DNA of 64,000 bases, from positions 1,178,001 to 1,242,000 of the forward strand of contig NC_026660.2 of the NCBI RefSeq assembly GCF_000004075.3. Reading direction: 5' to 3'. The notes beneath the pieces were generated by a model. That model made no database searches. It saw nothing but the letters and a program-made list of their open reading frames with translations, and was not told the DNA's origin. Source of the stretch: Cucumis sativus (lineage: Eukaryota > Streptophyta > Magnoliopsida > Cucurbitales > Cucurbitaceae). The translations under genes were made by a program, and so were the position numbers. Shown here piece after piece: positions 13,501-25,413 of the stretch (its first letter is position 1; every line of letters starts with the position of its first letter).

Positions 13501-14969
13501 ACTACGAGGAGCAACATGGTCTCGAAACAACCAGCTTCTTCTCCAGGGTTGACCTCTTCAAGTGTAGGGATACGTCGACCTTCATCATCTGGAGGTCCTG
13601 GATCAAGACCTGCTACCCCAACTGGACGTCCTACATTAACCACAACATCTAGACCTTCCAGATCCTCAACGCCTACTTCTAGGGCGACTTTACCTTCAAA
13701 TAAACCTGTAGTTTCTTCAGCTAAGATTGGAGCAGCTTCAAATAAGCTGTCAACTGCGTCAGCCAAGCCTACAGTTACCATGACTAAGCCCACTGTTTCC
13801 TCTACCAAGTCCTCAGTTCCTACAAGATCTTCTACTCCAACAAGATCAACAGCAAGATCATCAACACCGACTTCTAGACCTACCATACCTCCACCTAAGC
13901 CCACATCGAGGGCCTCGACTCCTACTCGCCGACCATCTACACCATCTAGTGCATCAAGTGCACCTGTTTCCTTAGTCAAATCTTCATCATCAATTTCAAA
14001 GCCATCTCCAACTGTGTCGAGGAATCAAGCACCATCGAGAGGAGCTTCCCCAACAGTAAAATCCAGACCATGGAATCCTTCAGAGATGCCTGGTTTCACT
14101 CTTGATGCTCCACCAAATTTAAGGACATCACTTCCTGATAGGCCACTTTCAGTTACAAGAGGCCGGCCTGGAGCACCAAGTGCACGATCTTCTTCTGTAG
14201 AACCTGTTCCAAACGGTAGGCCAAGACGACAATCATGCTCTCCGTCTCGAGGACGTGCACCTAATGGCAATATTCATCTCAGTGGGGGTTCTGTCCCTGC
14301 AATAAACCGTATGCACTCTAAAGCTAATGACAACATAAGTCCGGTATTAATAGGGACTAAAATGGTTGAAAGGGTAATAAACATGCGCAAATTGGTCCCT
14401 CCCAAGCAAGATGACAAACATTCTTCACCTCATGGGAATCTGTCTGGAAAGTCTTCGTCGCCAGATAGCTCGGGCTTTGGAAGAACATTATCTAAGAAGT
14501 CTCTGGATATGGCAATAAGACACATGGTATGTTACCTATCTTGTTTTCAAACATTTTTTTAACAACTATATTATATTAAATTTGCATTCGATTATTAGCT
14601 TAAGTTATTTGATTAATTAGTGATTTAAGATGGTGTAGGAGCAAGTTATCTAAAAAGTCTAATGTTACTGGCATATCATTGTTTAACACTATGCTCACTT
14701 TTCTTGATCAGGATATAAGGAGAAGCATTCCAGGTAATTTACGACCATTAATGACAAATATTCCAGCTTCTTCAATGTATAGTGTAAGATCCGGGCCATC
14801 TCGAAGTCGAACTATCAGTGTTTCAGACTCTCCTCTTGCCACGAGTAGCAACGCTAGTTCTGAAATGAGTGTGAACAACAATGGTCTCTGTTTAGATACA
14901 CATGAAATTGATGACGAAATTGGCAGCGAGCGAGGGGGTCGATCACCTCGCAGCATGTGCGCTAGGTGA
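10554..14969 (+). CDS. Basic proline-rich protein, BPP type (microtubule-associated candidate)
   Basis: Five exons: 10554-10749, 10884-10998, 12820-12931, 13477-14526, 14712-14969; 576 residues. It starts MMNRSFRALESQ; the second ATG at 10557 is an equal alternative and gives the MNRSFRA start I associate with this plant family. An acidic/basic helical segment EEELALFLEMRKREKERNDL (about residues 34-53) is followed by the conserved DYDWLLTPPGTPLFPSLE (about 101-118), then a long region (about 141-490) very rich in Ser, Pro, Thr and Arg with many SR/TP/SKP steps. The C-terminal conserved part has KKSLDMAIRHMDIRR and NLRPLMTNIPASSMYSVR. Plants have a small family of such basic proline-rich proteins reported to bind microtubules, and the low-complexity basic body fits that; function here is inferred from family. 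Intron 2 (1.8 kb) carries a SINE. Confidence 0.85.
12163..12376 (+). mobile_element. tRNA-derived SINE (Au-like) with target-site duplication
   Basis: The 5' part resembles a tRNA-derived Pol III promoter: GGTCTAGTGGTA near 12174 as a degenerate box A and GGGTTCAATCC near 12228 as box B. The 3' part has GGGTTAAAGTGGGCTGTCC, GTGAGGTTAATTGGGGTG and AAGCTGACCCGGACA, the conserved body I associate with plant Au-type SINEs. An 8-base direct repeat AATATTTT flanks it (12155-12162 and 12377-12384), consistent with target-site duplication, so the element looks full-length though diverged. It lies in sense orientation in intron 2 of the BPP-like gene, well away from the splice sites. Confidence 0.7.
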
Positions 14970-16810
14970 AGGTGATGATGGTTCATTTGTGATAAATCAA
15001 ATGGTTGGTTTTGGTCATCAACTTTGGTGATGATGGAAAGATGATAGTTGTGGAAGTGATAACCAAAATGATGTGTTTAGGACTAATGTAAAGTTGATTG
15101 AGTGTTGTATTTATGTAATTTCAGAGCTTTGTATGGGTAGAGGAAGGAACAAAGTTATATGCTGAACTTTTACGCATTTTCTACACGCTGATTTTCTACT
15201 TGCTTAAGTTTCCACTTCTCATATCCTTAACTATTCACAATGTATTCAATTTCCAACTCATTATATATAAATTAAAAGTCACCATTGGAAAATAGCCCAT
15301 TTTCAAATTAACCAAAAGATTTATAAGATATTTGCAAATTTTCATATTCAAATAATGTTTTTCATTTTAATATACCATAATTTTGTAATATAGTTTTAGT
15401 TGTCCCTTTTACCATGATTTTTCTTTCAAAATATTTTATTTAAAGGTTTTTTTTTTAATTTCAAAACTTTACTTTTAGATTTTTTTTTCTTTGGGCAAAT
15501 AAATTTTAGTTGTATTTATGTTTTTAAATGGATATTTATTGATTAACACATTTCTAACTAATATTTAATTCTTTTAACCTAACCAAGAATCTAAGTTTAG
15601 GGTAATTATCTTGTTTTTATTTTTTGTGTTTGAAGTTTCTTTTAAAAATTAAGTTTGCAAACATTTCCTCAGTCTAAATTTATTGTTTTGATATCTATTT
15701 TGTATTCAAAACAAGTTAAAATTTGAAAAAACAATAGATTTTAAAAATTTTGTTTTTGTTTTTGGATTTCACTTAAATTGATAAATTCCCGTAAGAAAAG
15801 GAAAGAAAATAAGTTTAATTTCTTTTGAAAAAAGAAACGAAATGGTTGATTGCAGTTTTCCGTTTTTGAAAATTGTACCTAACCTGTTTTCCGTTTTTGA
15901 AAATTGTATGATTAAGTAACTAAGAACAATTCTAACTGAATAGTTGAAAACAAAAACATTCAACGAACAACTAAATTGCGTAATCCCCATCTTTTTGTAC
16001 TAAAATACATTTGATGAACGATAATTAATAATCGGTTTAAATGTTACTTTTGTTCCTGTAATTAAAAGTTTGCTCTATTTTAGTTTCCATAATTTTAATT
16101 AATCTTAAATTTAGTAAAAAAAAAAAATATTGTGTGCGTATAATATTTTTACATTTAACATTAAGAACCACATTCTTTATTTTTAACCAATTTTAGAGGA
16201 TTAATTTATTGTTAGGTTAATACAATCACAAATGAAGTATTGAGGTTGGCATACTTTATGTCTTTCTAGTTATGTTTGGTGCAATTGTTTGTTTCCTTAA
16301 AACATAATTAATTTCTCCTATCATAACTAAAATTTAAGCTTACTTTTCTCCAAATTTCTTCTCGTTTGCATCTCTTGGGAGTACAATGGTTAAATTTTTA
16401 TTCAAATTAAAAAACAACGACAAACTATTTTATAGCTTTTAAATTTTGGTTTGCTTTTTAAACAGTTGGTAAAAAGTAGAAATTTGGGGTAGAAATAATG
16501 TCTATAAGCTTAACTTTTCAAAATCAAAATAAAAAATAAAATAATTTAATTATCAAACAAGACCTAAATAAATCGATGGTTATTGTTTATCTTCTTTCTA
16601 CAACATTAACATGTTGTCACTACATGCGTGTTATATATTTAACTTAATACTTTATTGAAATGAATCCATATGCAATATTTGACCAATATAAAATCAGTAA
16701 ATTAACACACTCTAGATATCCTTACGTTTATAAATCTTTGATTTTTTTTTTCTCTAAAGAATTCTTTGTGGAATGTTTGATTTTTTAAAGAAATGAAATT
16801 ATAAAAGAAT
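14970..16810. other. 3' UTR of the BPP-like gene, then repeat-rich spacer
   Basis: The first roughly 200 bases are probably 3' UTR of the upstream gene. A tandem duplication with unit GTTTTCCGTTTTTGAAAATTG sits at about 15856-15908. Positions 16430-16560 (CTATAAGCTTAACTTTTCAAAA, split over a longer stretch) belong to a dispersed family also seen near 49540-49680 and 57870-58000. No gene is visible. Confidence 0.5.
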
Positions 16811-16811
16811 A

Positions 16812-17072
16812 GTTGCAAATTTAGCAATTAAATTCAAATTAATTAAGTATATAGCGCAATTTTAAAAAATTTGCAAATATAGCAAAATTTGTCAAATTCT
16901 ATCAATAATATAAGTCTATCACCGATAGACCATGTTACAAATATTGGTATATCACTGATATACCGTATGAAATCTATCAGCGATACAAGTTTACCTGTGA
17001 TAGTTTTGCTATATTTACAATTTTTTTAAAATGTTGTTATATCCTTTATTATTATTGCTAAAATAGTCATAA
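16812..17072. mobile_element. Palindromic MITE-like element
   Basis: The two arms (about 16812-16890 and 17004-17072) are imperfect inverted repeats. The left arm holds TTTGCAAATATAGCAAAA and the right arm TTTTGCTATATTTACAA. The centre contains short repeats around CTATCACCGATAGAC, TATATCACTGATATA and CTATCAGCGATACA, themselves near-palindromic. There is no coding capacity. The structure fits a non-autonomous DNA transposon or foldback element; I could not define a target-site duplication. Confidence 0.5.
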
Positions 17073-17625
17073 TTCCAATTTTCCAATTATAAAATAATTT
17101 GTGATCATAGAACATCAAAAATAGAGATGTAAAGAGGTTTCATCTAGCCCAAATTTTTTGGAATATTTAACTTCAATTCTTATATAATTTTTTGCATTAA
17201 AAAGAACATTTAATATTCTAAGAAGTAACCCTAAGTCAATGCATATATCAAACAAAATAATAATAATAATAAGTTGGCCAAATAATTTATTGAGTTAACC
17301 ATGGTTAGAAAAGAAACCCAATGATATATTATTTTCATGAAATAAATGTCGGTATTTTGGATTCCATTCAATTTTAGACATATTCTGAATATCAAAATTT
17401 TCATGAACTCTCAATCTTGGTAATTATACTATTTTTTTTTATCTAGATATAGATTTTGATTTTCTTTAGTCTATTAACGAAAGTCATGTCAATACCACTT
17501 AACCGAATTCATTTTGACATACTGATTTTGAATCTAAACTTAAGAGTTAATAAGAAAAAGTCATATTTTACCATTCAATAAATTTTACTTGACGAGTCTT
17601 ATAGTTAAAAACGGTTGTTAAGAGT
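17073..17625. other. Intergenic, no gene recognised
   Basis: AT-rich spacer with an AATAATAATAATAA run near 17257-17270. No conserved frame or repeat assignable. Confidence 0.5.
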
Positions 17626-18060
17626 ATAAACAAAGTCTCACATTGGTTAAGAAAGGTAATAAGCATAAGAATATAAGTGAAGACAATTATCTCTAGTATA
17701 AGACCTTTTGAATGGTTCCAAAAGCACAACTATGAGAACTTGTGTTGAAAGTGGACAATATCATATCGTTGTCTTTGTCAATTGCTACCATATTATGGTC
17801 TAAAACTAGTTGGCTAAAGTGAAATACTCAAATTCTAAACAAAGAAACGAGTGAACCTCATTCATACTCTTTATGGAGACCCTCAAAGAACTAGATGTGT
17901 CTTAACTTGGAGCAAACTCTTATGGTTGGGACTTGAGGGATTTGTTTGAGAGGAGGCTCAAAATTGGAGGATTTCTAGTAATCGGGGGTTGATGCCAAAT
18001 GGTTCCGAGACCAAAGCTATGAGATTCGTGTTCAAAGTGAAAATAAGTGGAGATTTTGTT
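17626..18060. repeat. Dispersed repeat with AAAGTGGACAATATCATA core
   Basis: Contains TCTCACATTGGTTAAGAAAG near 17636 and a core at 17711-17768 (GGTTCCAAAAGCACAACTAT then AAAGTGGACAATATCATA). A second, shorter internal copy at about 17994-18050 (GGTTCCGAGACCAAAGCTAT then AAAGTGAAAATAAG) shows a local duplication. A related fragment lies in the anthranilate synthase gene at 32585-32680. I recognise it as a common plant interspersed repeat; the class (TRIM, LTR or DNA element) is not determined. Confidence 0.45.
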
Positions 18061-18631
18061 GTCCTCGTAATGTGAACAAAGTGGATGAGGATTAAACTTC
18101 ACATCTTTGTTTTGTTCAATTTTTTTAATAACTATTTTTCTCAATCTTATGGAAGTCTTCATATCCAAAAGTGTTCCTTTCACAAATCATAGGGCTGATT
18201 TTCAACATATTATTTAGTATTCAATATCTCTTGGTTTTGTTTGCTGTTTTGAAGTATTTCAATCAAACCAACCTTGTCTTTTGTTCCAAACCTTTTCGTT
18301 CTCAACATATCATTAAGTTTTCACCGTGATCTGTTTGCCTACATCATCAGAATTTCTTAACTTTTGGCTTCAATTCAACACTAAACTCAAGTTTTTCTCT
18401 CTTGTTAATAAATGGGGAGCAGGACTAGACATTCGAAGCAAGAAAAATCCTAACAAACCCCATACAAAGATTACTAAAACCCCTCATATTTTTACTAGAT
18501 CTTCTGCAATTGATCTCTTATGAACTCCTTAAGTTCCTCTCCAAACTTTCAAAGCACCAAAATTGTTGCTGTCTCTACAGTAAACTCCCATCATTCTCTT
18601 GCACCTCATTCGTAGAAGCTTAATCCTTACT

Positions 18632-21600
18632 ATGGAGTGTGGAAACAGTCCCCATTGTATGAAATGCTGCAAATTTGAGCTCATTCTAATGTGTTTTCTT
18701 CTATTCATCCTTCCCTTACCCTCAGCAGCTCTTGAAGGAAATGAAACAGACAGGCTTGCATTGCTTTCTTTCAAATCTGAAATAACTGTTGATCCATTTG
18801 GTTTGTTCATCTCTTGGAATGAATCTGTTCATTTCTGCAAATGGGTTGGTGTTAAATGCAGTCCACAACAGAGAGTTACTGAGTTAAATCTTCCCTCTTA
18901 TCAATTCATTGGTGAATTATCACCATCTATAGGGAACTTGAGTTTCCTTACAACGTTAAACCTCCAAAACAATAGCTTTGGTGGGGAAATTCCACAAGAG
19001 ATTGGTAGCTTGAGCAAGCTGCAAATATTGGCCTTCGAATATAACTACTTTGTAGGGGAGATTCCCATCACCATATCAAACTGCTCTGAGCTTCACTACA
19101 TTGGATTCTTTAGGAACAATCTCACTGGCTTACTTCCAAAAGAAATTGGATTGTTGACCAAACTTGAAGAACTTGAGTTGTCTTCCAACAAACTGTTTGG
19201 AGAAATACCTGAATCACTTGGAAATCTTTCATCACTCCGGGGTTTCTGGGCCACCTTGAACAATTTCCATGGCAGTATTCCTACTAGCTTTGGGCAATTG
19301 AAAAACTTAACAGTTCTTTCTATTGGAGCAAACAATTTGATTGGTTCTATTCCTTCCTCAATCTACAACCTTTCATCCATAAGAACCTTTTCACTTCCTG
19401 TCAATCAGCTTGAGGGTAGCCTTCCAGCAGATTTAGGTCTTCTCTTTCCAGATCTTCAGATCCTTAGAATTCATACCAATGAATTCAGTGGATCAATTCC
19501 TTTTACACTATCCAATGCCACAAAACTTGTGGTGTATTCCATCTCAAAAAATAGGTTTACTGGGAAAGTGCCTAGCCTGGCAAACATGAGGGATCTTGAG
19601 GAACTTGGACTTTTTGTAAACAATCTTGGATTTAGGGATGTTGATGACTTGAATTTTCTATCTTCTCTTGTCAATTGCAGCAATTTGAGTTCTGTGGTCA
19701 TTAGTGACAACAATTTTGGTGGGATGCTTCCAGAATATATAAGCAACTTCTCTACAAAGCTGAAGATTATTGGATTTGGAAGAAACTATATTCATGGAAC
19801 CATTCCAACTGATGTTGGGAATCTCATTCGATTGGAGGCATTAGGTCTGGAGAGAAACCAACTGACTGGTCTTATACCAAGTTCATTGGGGAAACTAAAA
19901 AAACTGGGAGATTTGTTCTTGAATATGAACAAACTCTCAGGGTCAATTCCCCAGTCTTTTGGAAATTTATCTGCATTAGGGAGATGTAATCTGAGGTTAA
20001 ACAACTTGACAGGAGCCATTCCATCAAATGTTGGAGAGAACCAAAATTTGCTGATGCTAGCACTTTCTCAAAACCATCTAACTGGTACGATACCAAAAGA
20101 GTTGATGAGTATTTCATCTTTATCAATTGGTCTTGATCTGTCTGAGAATTTTTTGACTGGCTCCATTCCCTTTGAAGTAGGCAAGTTGATCAACCTTGGC
20201 TATTTGCATATTTCTGACAACATGTTAACTGGGGTCATTCCCTCTACTCTCAGTGGTTGCACAAGCTTAGTAGATCTAAACTTGGGTGGAAATTTTCTTC
20301 AGGGTCCCATACCTCAGTCTTTGAGTTCTTTGAAAGGTATCGAACAACTCGACCTCTCTCGCAACAATCTTTCAGGCCAAATCCCATCCTATTTTCAAGA
20401 TTTCAACTTCTTGAACTACTTGAATTTATCTTTCAACAATCTGGAAGGTGAAGTTCCCACACAAGGGGTGTTAAAAAATGCAACTGCCTTCTCCATTATC
20501 GGAAACAAGAAACTTTGTGGTGGTATACATGAATTGAATCTATCGAGATGCAGTTTTCAAAGCCCCACAAAGCAGAAACCAACTATGACAGTGAAAATAA
20601 TCGTCTCTGTTGTTGGTGGATTGGTGGGAAGTGTTCTGGTCTTCTTTGTTGTGCTCTTTTTCTGGTCAAGGAAGAGGAAGAATAAGCTGGATCTTGATCC
20701 ATTACCAAGTGTTTCATGTCTTGTTGTATCTTATAATGATCTTCTTAAAGCCACCAATGAGTTTTCTCCCAACAATCTAATTGGAGTTGGTGGTTATGGA
20801 TCTGTCTATAAAGGAACTCTCAGTCAGGATGAAAGTGTTGTTGCAATTAAAGTGTTCAACATTCATCATAGAATGGCATCAAAAAGCTTTCTGGCAGAAT
20901 GTGAAGCTCTTAGAAACCTTAGACATCGAAACCTAGTCAAAATTCTTTCAGCGTGCTCGGGTTTCAATTTTCAAGGAAATGATTTTCTCGCATTGGTTTA
21001 TGATTTCATGGTGAATGGGAACCTAGAGAATTGGCTACATCCAGATGGTAGTTTAAATCAGGAAGAGGGCCCAAGACGTTTAAATATCAAGCAAAGGCTA
21101 AATATTGCCATTGATGTGGTTAGTGCTCTGGATTATCTGCACAACGGTAGCCACATACCAATAGTTCACTGTGACTTGAAGCCTAGCAATGTTCTTTTGG
21201 ATGCTAACATGACTGCTCACCTTGGAGATTTTGGACTAGCAAAAATTATGGCTGAAACTTCCCTCCAAAATAGATCAACCGAAACTGAGTCCATTGGTAT
21301 CAGAGGCACCATTGGATACGCACCTCCAGGTGACTTTGTTTTTTTCCCACATGATAATGCACTTTTGAGTCAGTATAAAATGAAAATCCAAATCCATATG
21401 CTTCTCTTGTTGTTCACGTGAATACTTTGAAGAGTACTTCAAACCAACCTAACCTATTTAAATATTTTCTGCTTGCTTTCATGGTTCCTTGAACTGCTCA
21501 ACAACCTGGCTAAATCAGTAAATAATGCTCAAAACTCTTTTTGAGGACTAGACCACATTAAAATCTTTTTTTTTTCAGCAAATATGTGTACATTTTATAT

Positions 21601-22049
21601 GAACAACTTGTTTAAAATATTAACTCTTTCTTCAACTGTTCATGACAAATGTAGAGTATGCAATGGGAAACAAGGTTTCTACATATGGAGATGTGTATAG
21701 TTATGGCATTCTATTATTGGAGATGTTCACTGGAAAGAGGCCAACTGATGATATGTTCAATGATGGCTTAACCTTGAACAGCTACGTTCTTTCCGCTTTA
21801 CCTGACCAGGTAGAACAAATAGCAGATCCAACAATGAGCCTTCAAGAACTAGAGGAAACAAGTAACAACGATGCTATGATGGAGGCTAATCAATCTCTTA
21901 GAATTAGAGAGTGCTTGTTTTGCATTTTCAGCATTGGAGTTGCCTGTTCTGTTGCAGCACCTACTCAGAGAATGAATATCAGTGATGCTGCTGCCGAACT
22001 TCGTCTTGCAAGAGGAAACTTTTCTAGGGGCTTGAATGTGGGAACATAA
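18632..22049 (+). CDS. LRR receptor-like kinase, subfamily XII type, non-RD (copy A)
   Basis: Two exons, 18632-21329 and 21655-22049; 1030 residues, usual for EFR/XA21-like kinases. An N-terminal hydrophobic signal (about residues 16-33) is followed by [14 protein letters not shown] and a paired-cysteine LRR cap (CKWVGVKC), then about 20 LRRs of the form LxxLxLxxNxLxGxIP, a transmembrane helix at about 654-678 ([17 protein letters not shown]), a basic stop-transfer RKRKN, and a Ser/Thr kinase domain. Kinase motifs: [27 protein letters not shown] (Cys in place of the Arg of HRD, hence non-RD), GDFGLAK, GYAPPEY spanning the intron. Non-RD LRR-XII kinases are mostly pattern-recognition or resistance receptors at the plasma membrane; the ligand is unknown. 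The single intron within the activation segment is typical. Nothing disrupts the frame. Confidence 0.92.
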
Positions 22050-25000
22050 TATATATTGGAAAAGAATTAGCAGGCTGAGAAGCTTCACTGATCACTAGCT
22101 TGTGCAAAGCTGTGTCGTGAGATTGTACTTTGTTCGTGTTCGTTTAGTCGATTTACATCGTCTTGTTTGAATCTGGGATTGTTTTTAGATAAACCAATGG
22201 ATATATGATAGATATGTGATGCTATTAGACTAAAAATTGTTGTACAAAAACTTATAGACCAACAAAGTTTATTTTCTTTCCTACTGAGAAAGAGTTGCAG
22301 ATAGAATATACTGATCAACTTGTTTAATTTACACTTTAGATACTTCACTCTCTTGACCAACTAACATTGTCCTTGTTGGAAATTTACGCGAGATATAAAT
22401 AAACGTGAAACAAACTAAATTATAACTCAAACTTCCACTTCATTGGTTAGAACCAAATAAACAATTGATCATAAAATTGTAAATAATAAAGTGCAGGAGA
22501 AAAAGAGAACGACATCGAAAATTATACTGCTTCGTTCCAAACTCACTTCAAGTTCTACTATCCCTCATACTCACGCTTACAAACCACTCTTCCTAAATAG
22601 TCCAACAAAAACTATTTGATCACTTCAACTACCACAACACAGTAACTTGAAATAAAACAAGAGAAATCCTTGACCCATAATCCAAAATAGAAAAATACAC
22701 GTTGTAGTTTGCTTACTGTCAGTCTAAAATACTGAAGAATAAAAACATCGATGCTCTTAGTTTTAATTATCTTCAACGGCTTTTTTTCTTCTTCAAACAC
22801 CTCCCTCTTTTATAGAATAGACTCCACCCCCATGTCTTTCTTTAACCATAACCACCTACAATTTTAGGCAATAGAAAAGCTTTCTTACATAGGTTCATTA
22901 GAGGAAATGGGCCTTGAGAAAAAAATGAGTTATAACATGCAAAATAAGATGTTGGCACATGTACGTGGAAATGCTTGAGACTTAAGCAAATTGATTTTGG
23001 GATCCACATTCTTAACAGTTCTCTCTTCTCTCTCTGATATGGTGATGGTAGAAACAATTACATCAACAATACCTCTAATCACATTTTTCATGTTTTTTTC
23101 TGACATGATTACGATTACGAGCTTGTATGTTGTACCATTCTACATAGATTTAAAGAGTATTTGAAATCACTTTTTGAATACTTAATATCATTCCAAACCG
23201 ACGTTAATATTAGTATATTCAAAACCTAAATTATCACCTAGCCTAAAATTTTCAAATGACATGAACATGTCACCTAATGTTTTTAGTTTCTTTCAAGGTT
23301 GTCGAAGACTGTTTGTACAAACTGATATGAGTTTTTTTTTACAAGAGTTAAATCATTTAAATATATAGCAAATCAAAGATGATCAAGAATAGCATGAGAA
23401 CATTCATATTCTGGCACACAAATCCACTTTATTTACATCTATTACACCAAAACTCATAAGTGTGTGGCCTAACATTCATGTTCTACCGATTGAACAATAG
23501 AGGATAAACTAGCACTTGTAACTAAAGTCAATTGCTTGCTGCTTAGGGATCTGTCTTATAAAACTCAATGGCGGGTCAATTTAGGCGCTAAGAGTCTTAA
23601 TGGTTGTTTAATATATATTTGTGCATAAATATATTCTAGTCTATTACCTATGATCCAGCTTTGATACACAAACTTTGTTCCATCCCAAAATGCTAAACTT
23701 TACTTCATGACATCATACATTGTTTGGAGTTGTAATGGAATGAGTTTACAATGCAATGTTATTGAAAGCTTATGTTTGGATTGATCGCTTTGGATCCAAT
23801 TTATGATAACAAATTTATTTTGTTTCCACACCTTACAACCAAATCCTCTTTTCCATCATTTTAATGCTTTCCAATCCAATTTTTATTACATCCTTGATTT
23901 CCTTACTCATTCCAACGTCCCTAATCTTGATTACATTCCAATCTTCCAAACAATCCCTAATAAGTTGAATATCTTTATAGTCTCTCTCTTACATATGCAT
24001 ATGGAAAGGTTTTTATCACAGAAACTTCAAAACATGGTCCTTAGATTTAAAATTTTTTTTGGTTAAAATGTAAATTTGGTTTTTATAGGTTAGACTTGGG
24101 AGAAAGTTAAAAGTTGGTCCATATGGTTTGTAATAATTAGAATTCAGTTCTTATGCCGTGTAAAAATTTCATAAATAGTTTCTATAAGAGTTTTATTCTA
24201 CTTTAAGGACTATCTTTCATATTGATGAGGTTTCATCAAATTATAGGGATCTAAACTATAGAAACTAAATTTCCAACTCAAACAAAGTTTAACTGTAGTC
24301 CAATAGTTTAGCTAAAATTTTCTTTTACATGTAACAGTTTTATAAACACTTTATGTATTAACTTATAGGTATCTTGGTGTGTTGGGTTTGAAAGGGACCG
24401 AGACGTGCTCTCATACAAGTTGACCAAAATGCATTCACAAACCCCAAACAAATCCTATGAGCCACAGACCTAAACAAGATCTCTGCACCAACAAGATTTA
24501 CTAAATTATATAGATTATAATAAAGTCTTGTAAAATAATTGAGAGCAAATTGAAAGTAATTGAAGTGTAAATTATAGAACGTGAAGGATAGATTTTTATT
24601 CCAAATAAATCTATAGAATGCTCAAAGAATTTGAGATATGATTGACTAGCAAAGCTTAGCTGGAGAAAAAATAAATATTTAATAAAATAATAATAATACA
24701 AAATACTTTTTATTTTATTATTTAAAAAAAAAATGTTGCATGGAATTGTAATAATGATTCATGCCATTGACTTTTTCTACAGACAAATAATGTCTGACTT
24801 TTGAAAGATCAAGTTTCTTTGTCTTCTGATGTTGTCTTTAAATACAAAAATCATCCATTTTTATAGTTGAAATCAATATATATATTAAAGTTGTTTTTTT
24901 AATTGTTAATTGAACCTGATCTGCTATATAGTGTGTGGTGTTTGTCGACTATATCTTCCCATCAATTGACAGATTTATATTCTAATGAGACAAAATATTC

Positions 25001-25413
25001 ATTTGTTTGGTTATTGACTATCATTCCACCATGAGGGGCACTTCATATAGCTGTTCCACTTCCCTCACACTCAAGCAATGTGGTTTATGGCAGCGGCTCT
25101 TTTCTGTTGCTATTATTTATTGAAATCCTCCAATTCAACCACGTTAAGTAATATCTTTTTTCTCAACACTTCAATAGTATTTTATTTTTTATTCTTCAGC
25201 CTAATCCTTTGTCCTGCATCCTTATAAATTCCAATTTTTCGGCTTCAACTCAACATGATCTCAACCCCACTGGTTCTTGTTTTCTGTTCTTGATAAATGG
25301 GAGAAACACAATCATACTTCTCAATTCAGCACAAACAATGTTAAAATCCCTCATTTTTTGAATTTCCATCACTTTCTTGAATTTCACTCACAAAAACTTA
25401 ATCCTTCCTTATT
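22050..25413. other. Spacer between the two receptor kinases
   Basis: About 3.3 kb, AT-rich. The segment 22380-22830 is pyrimidine/purine-skewed and looks transposon-derived, but no ends were found. From about 25238 the sequence (CGGCTTCAACTCAACA, then AAATGGGAG, then AAAATCCCTCATTTTTT) resembles the region upstream of copy A at 18362-18510, so the duplication includes upstream sequence. No gene is visible. Confidence 0.5.
25223..25229 (+). promoter_or_regulatory. Possible TATA box of LRR-RLK copy B
   Basis: TATAAAT about 190 bases upstream of the start codon, in the part of the upstream region that begins to resemble the copy A upstream region. AT-rich context makes chance occurrence possible. 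Confidence 0.3.

Noticed and set aside
13473-13979. Long minus-strand frame (168 codons) within the BPP-like gene
   Set aside because: It is the mirror of the Ser/Pro/Thr-rich exon 4; the Val/Gly/Asp-rich product is what antisense of such codons gives, and the plus-strand exons fit a known family.
21330-21421. Extended C-terminus of LRR-RLK copy A past GYAPPG
   Set aside because: This is intron read-through; splicing at 21329/21655 restores the kinase GYAPPEYAMG sequence, and the same holds for copy B.
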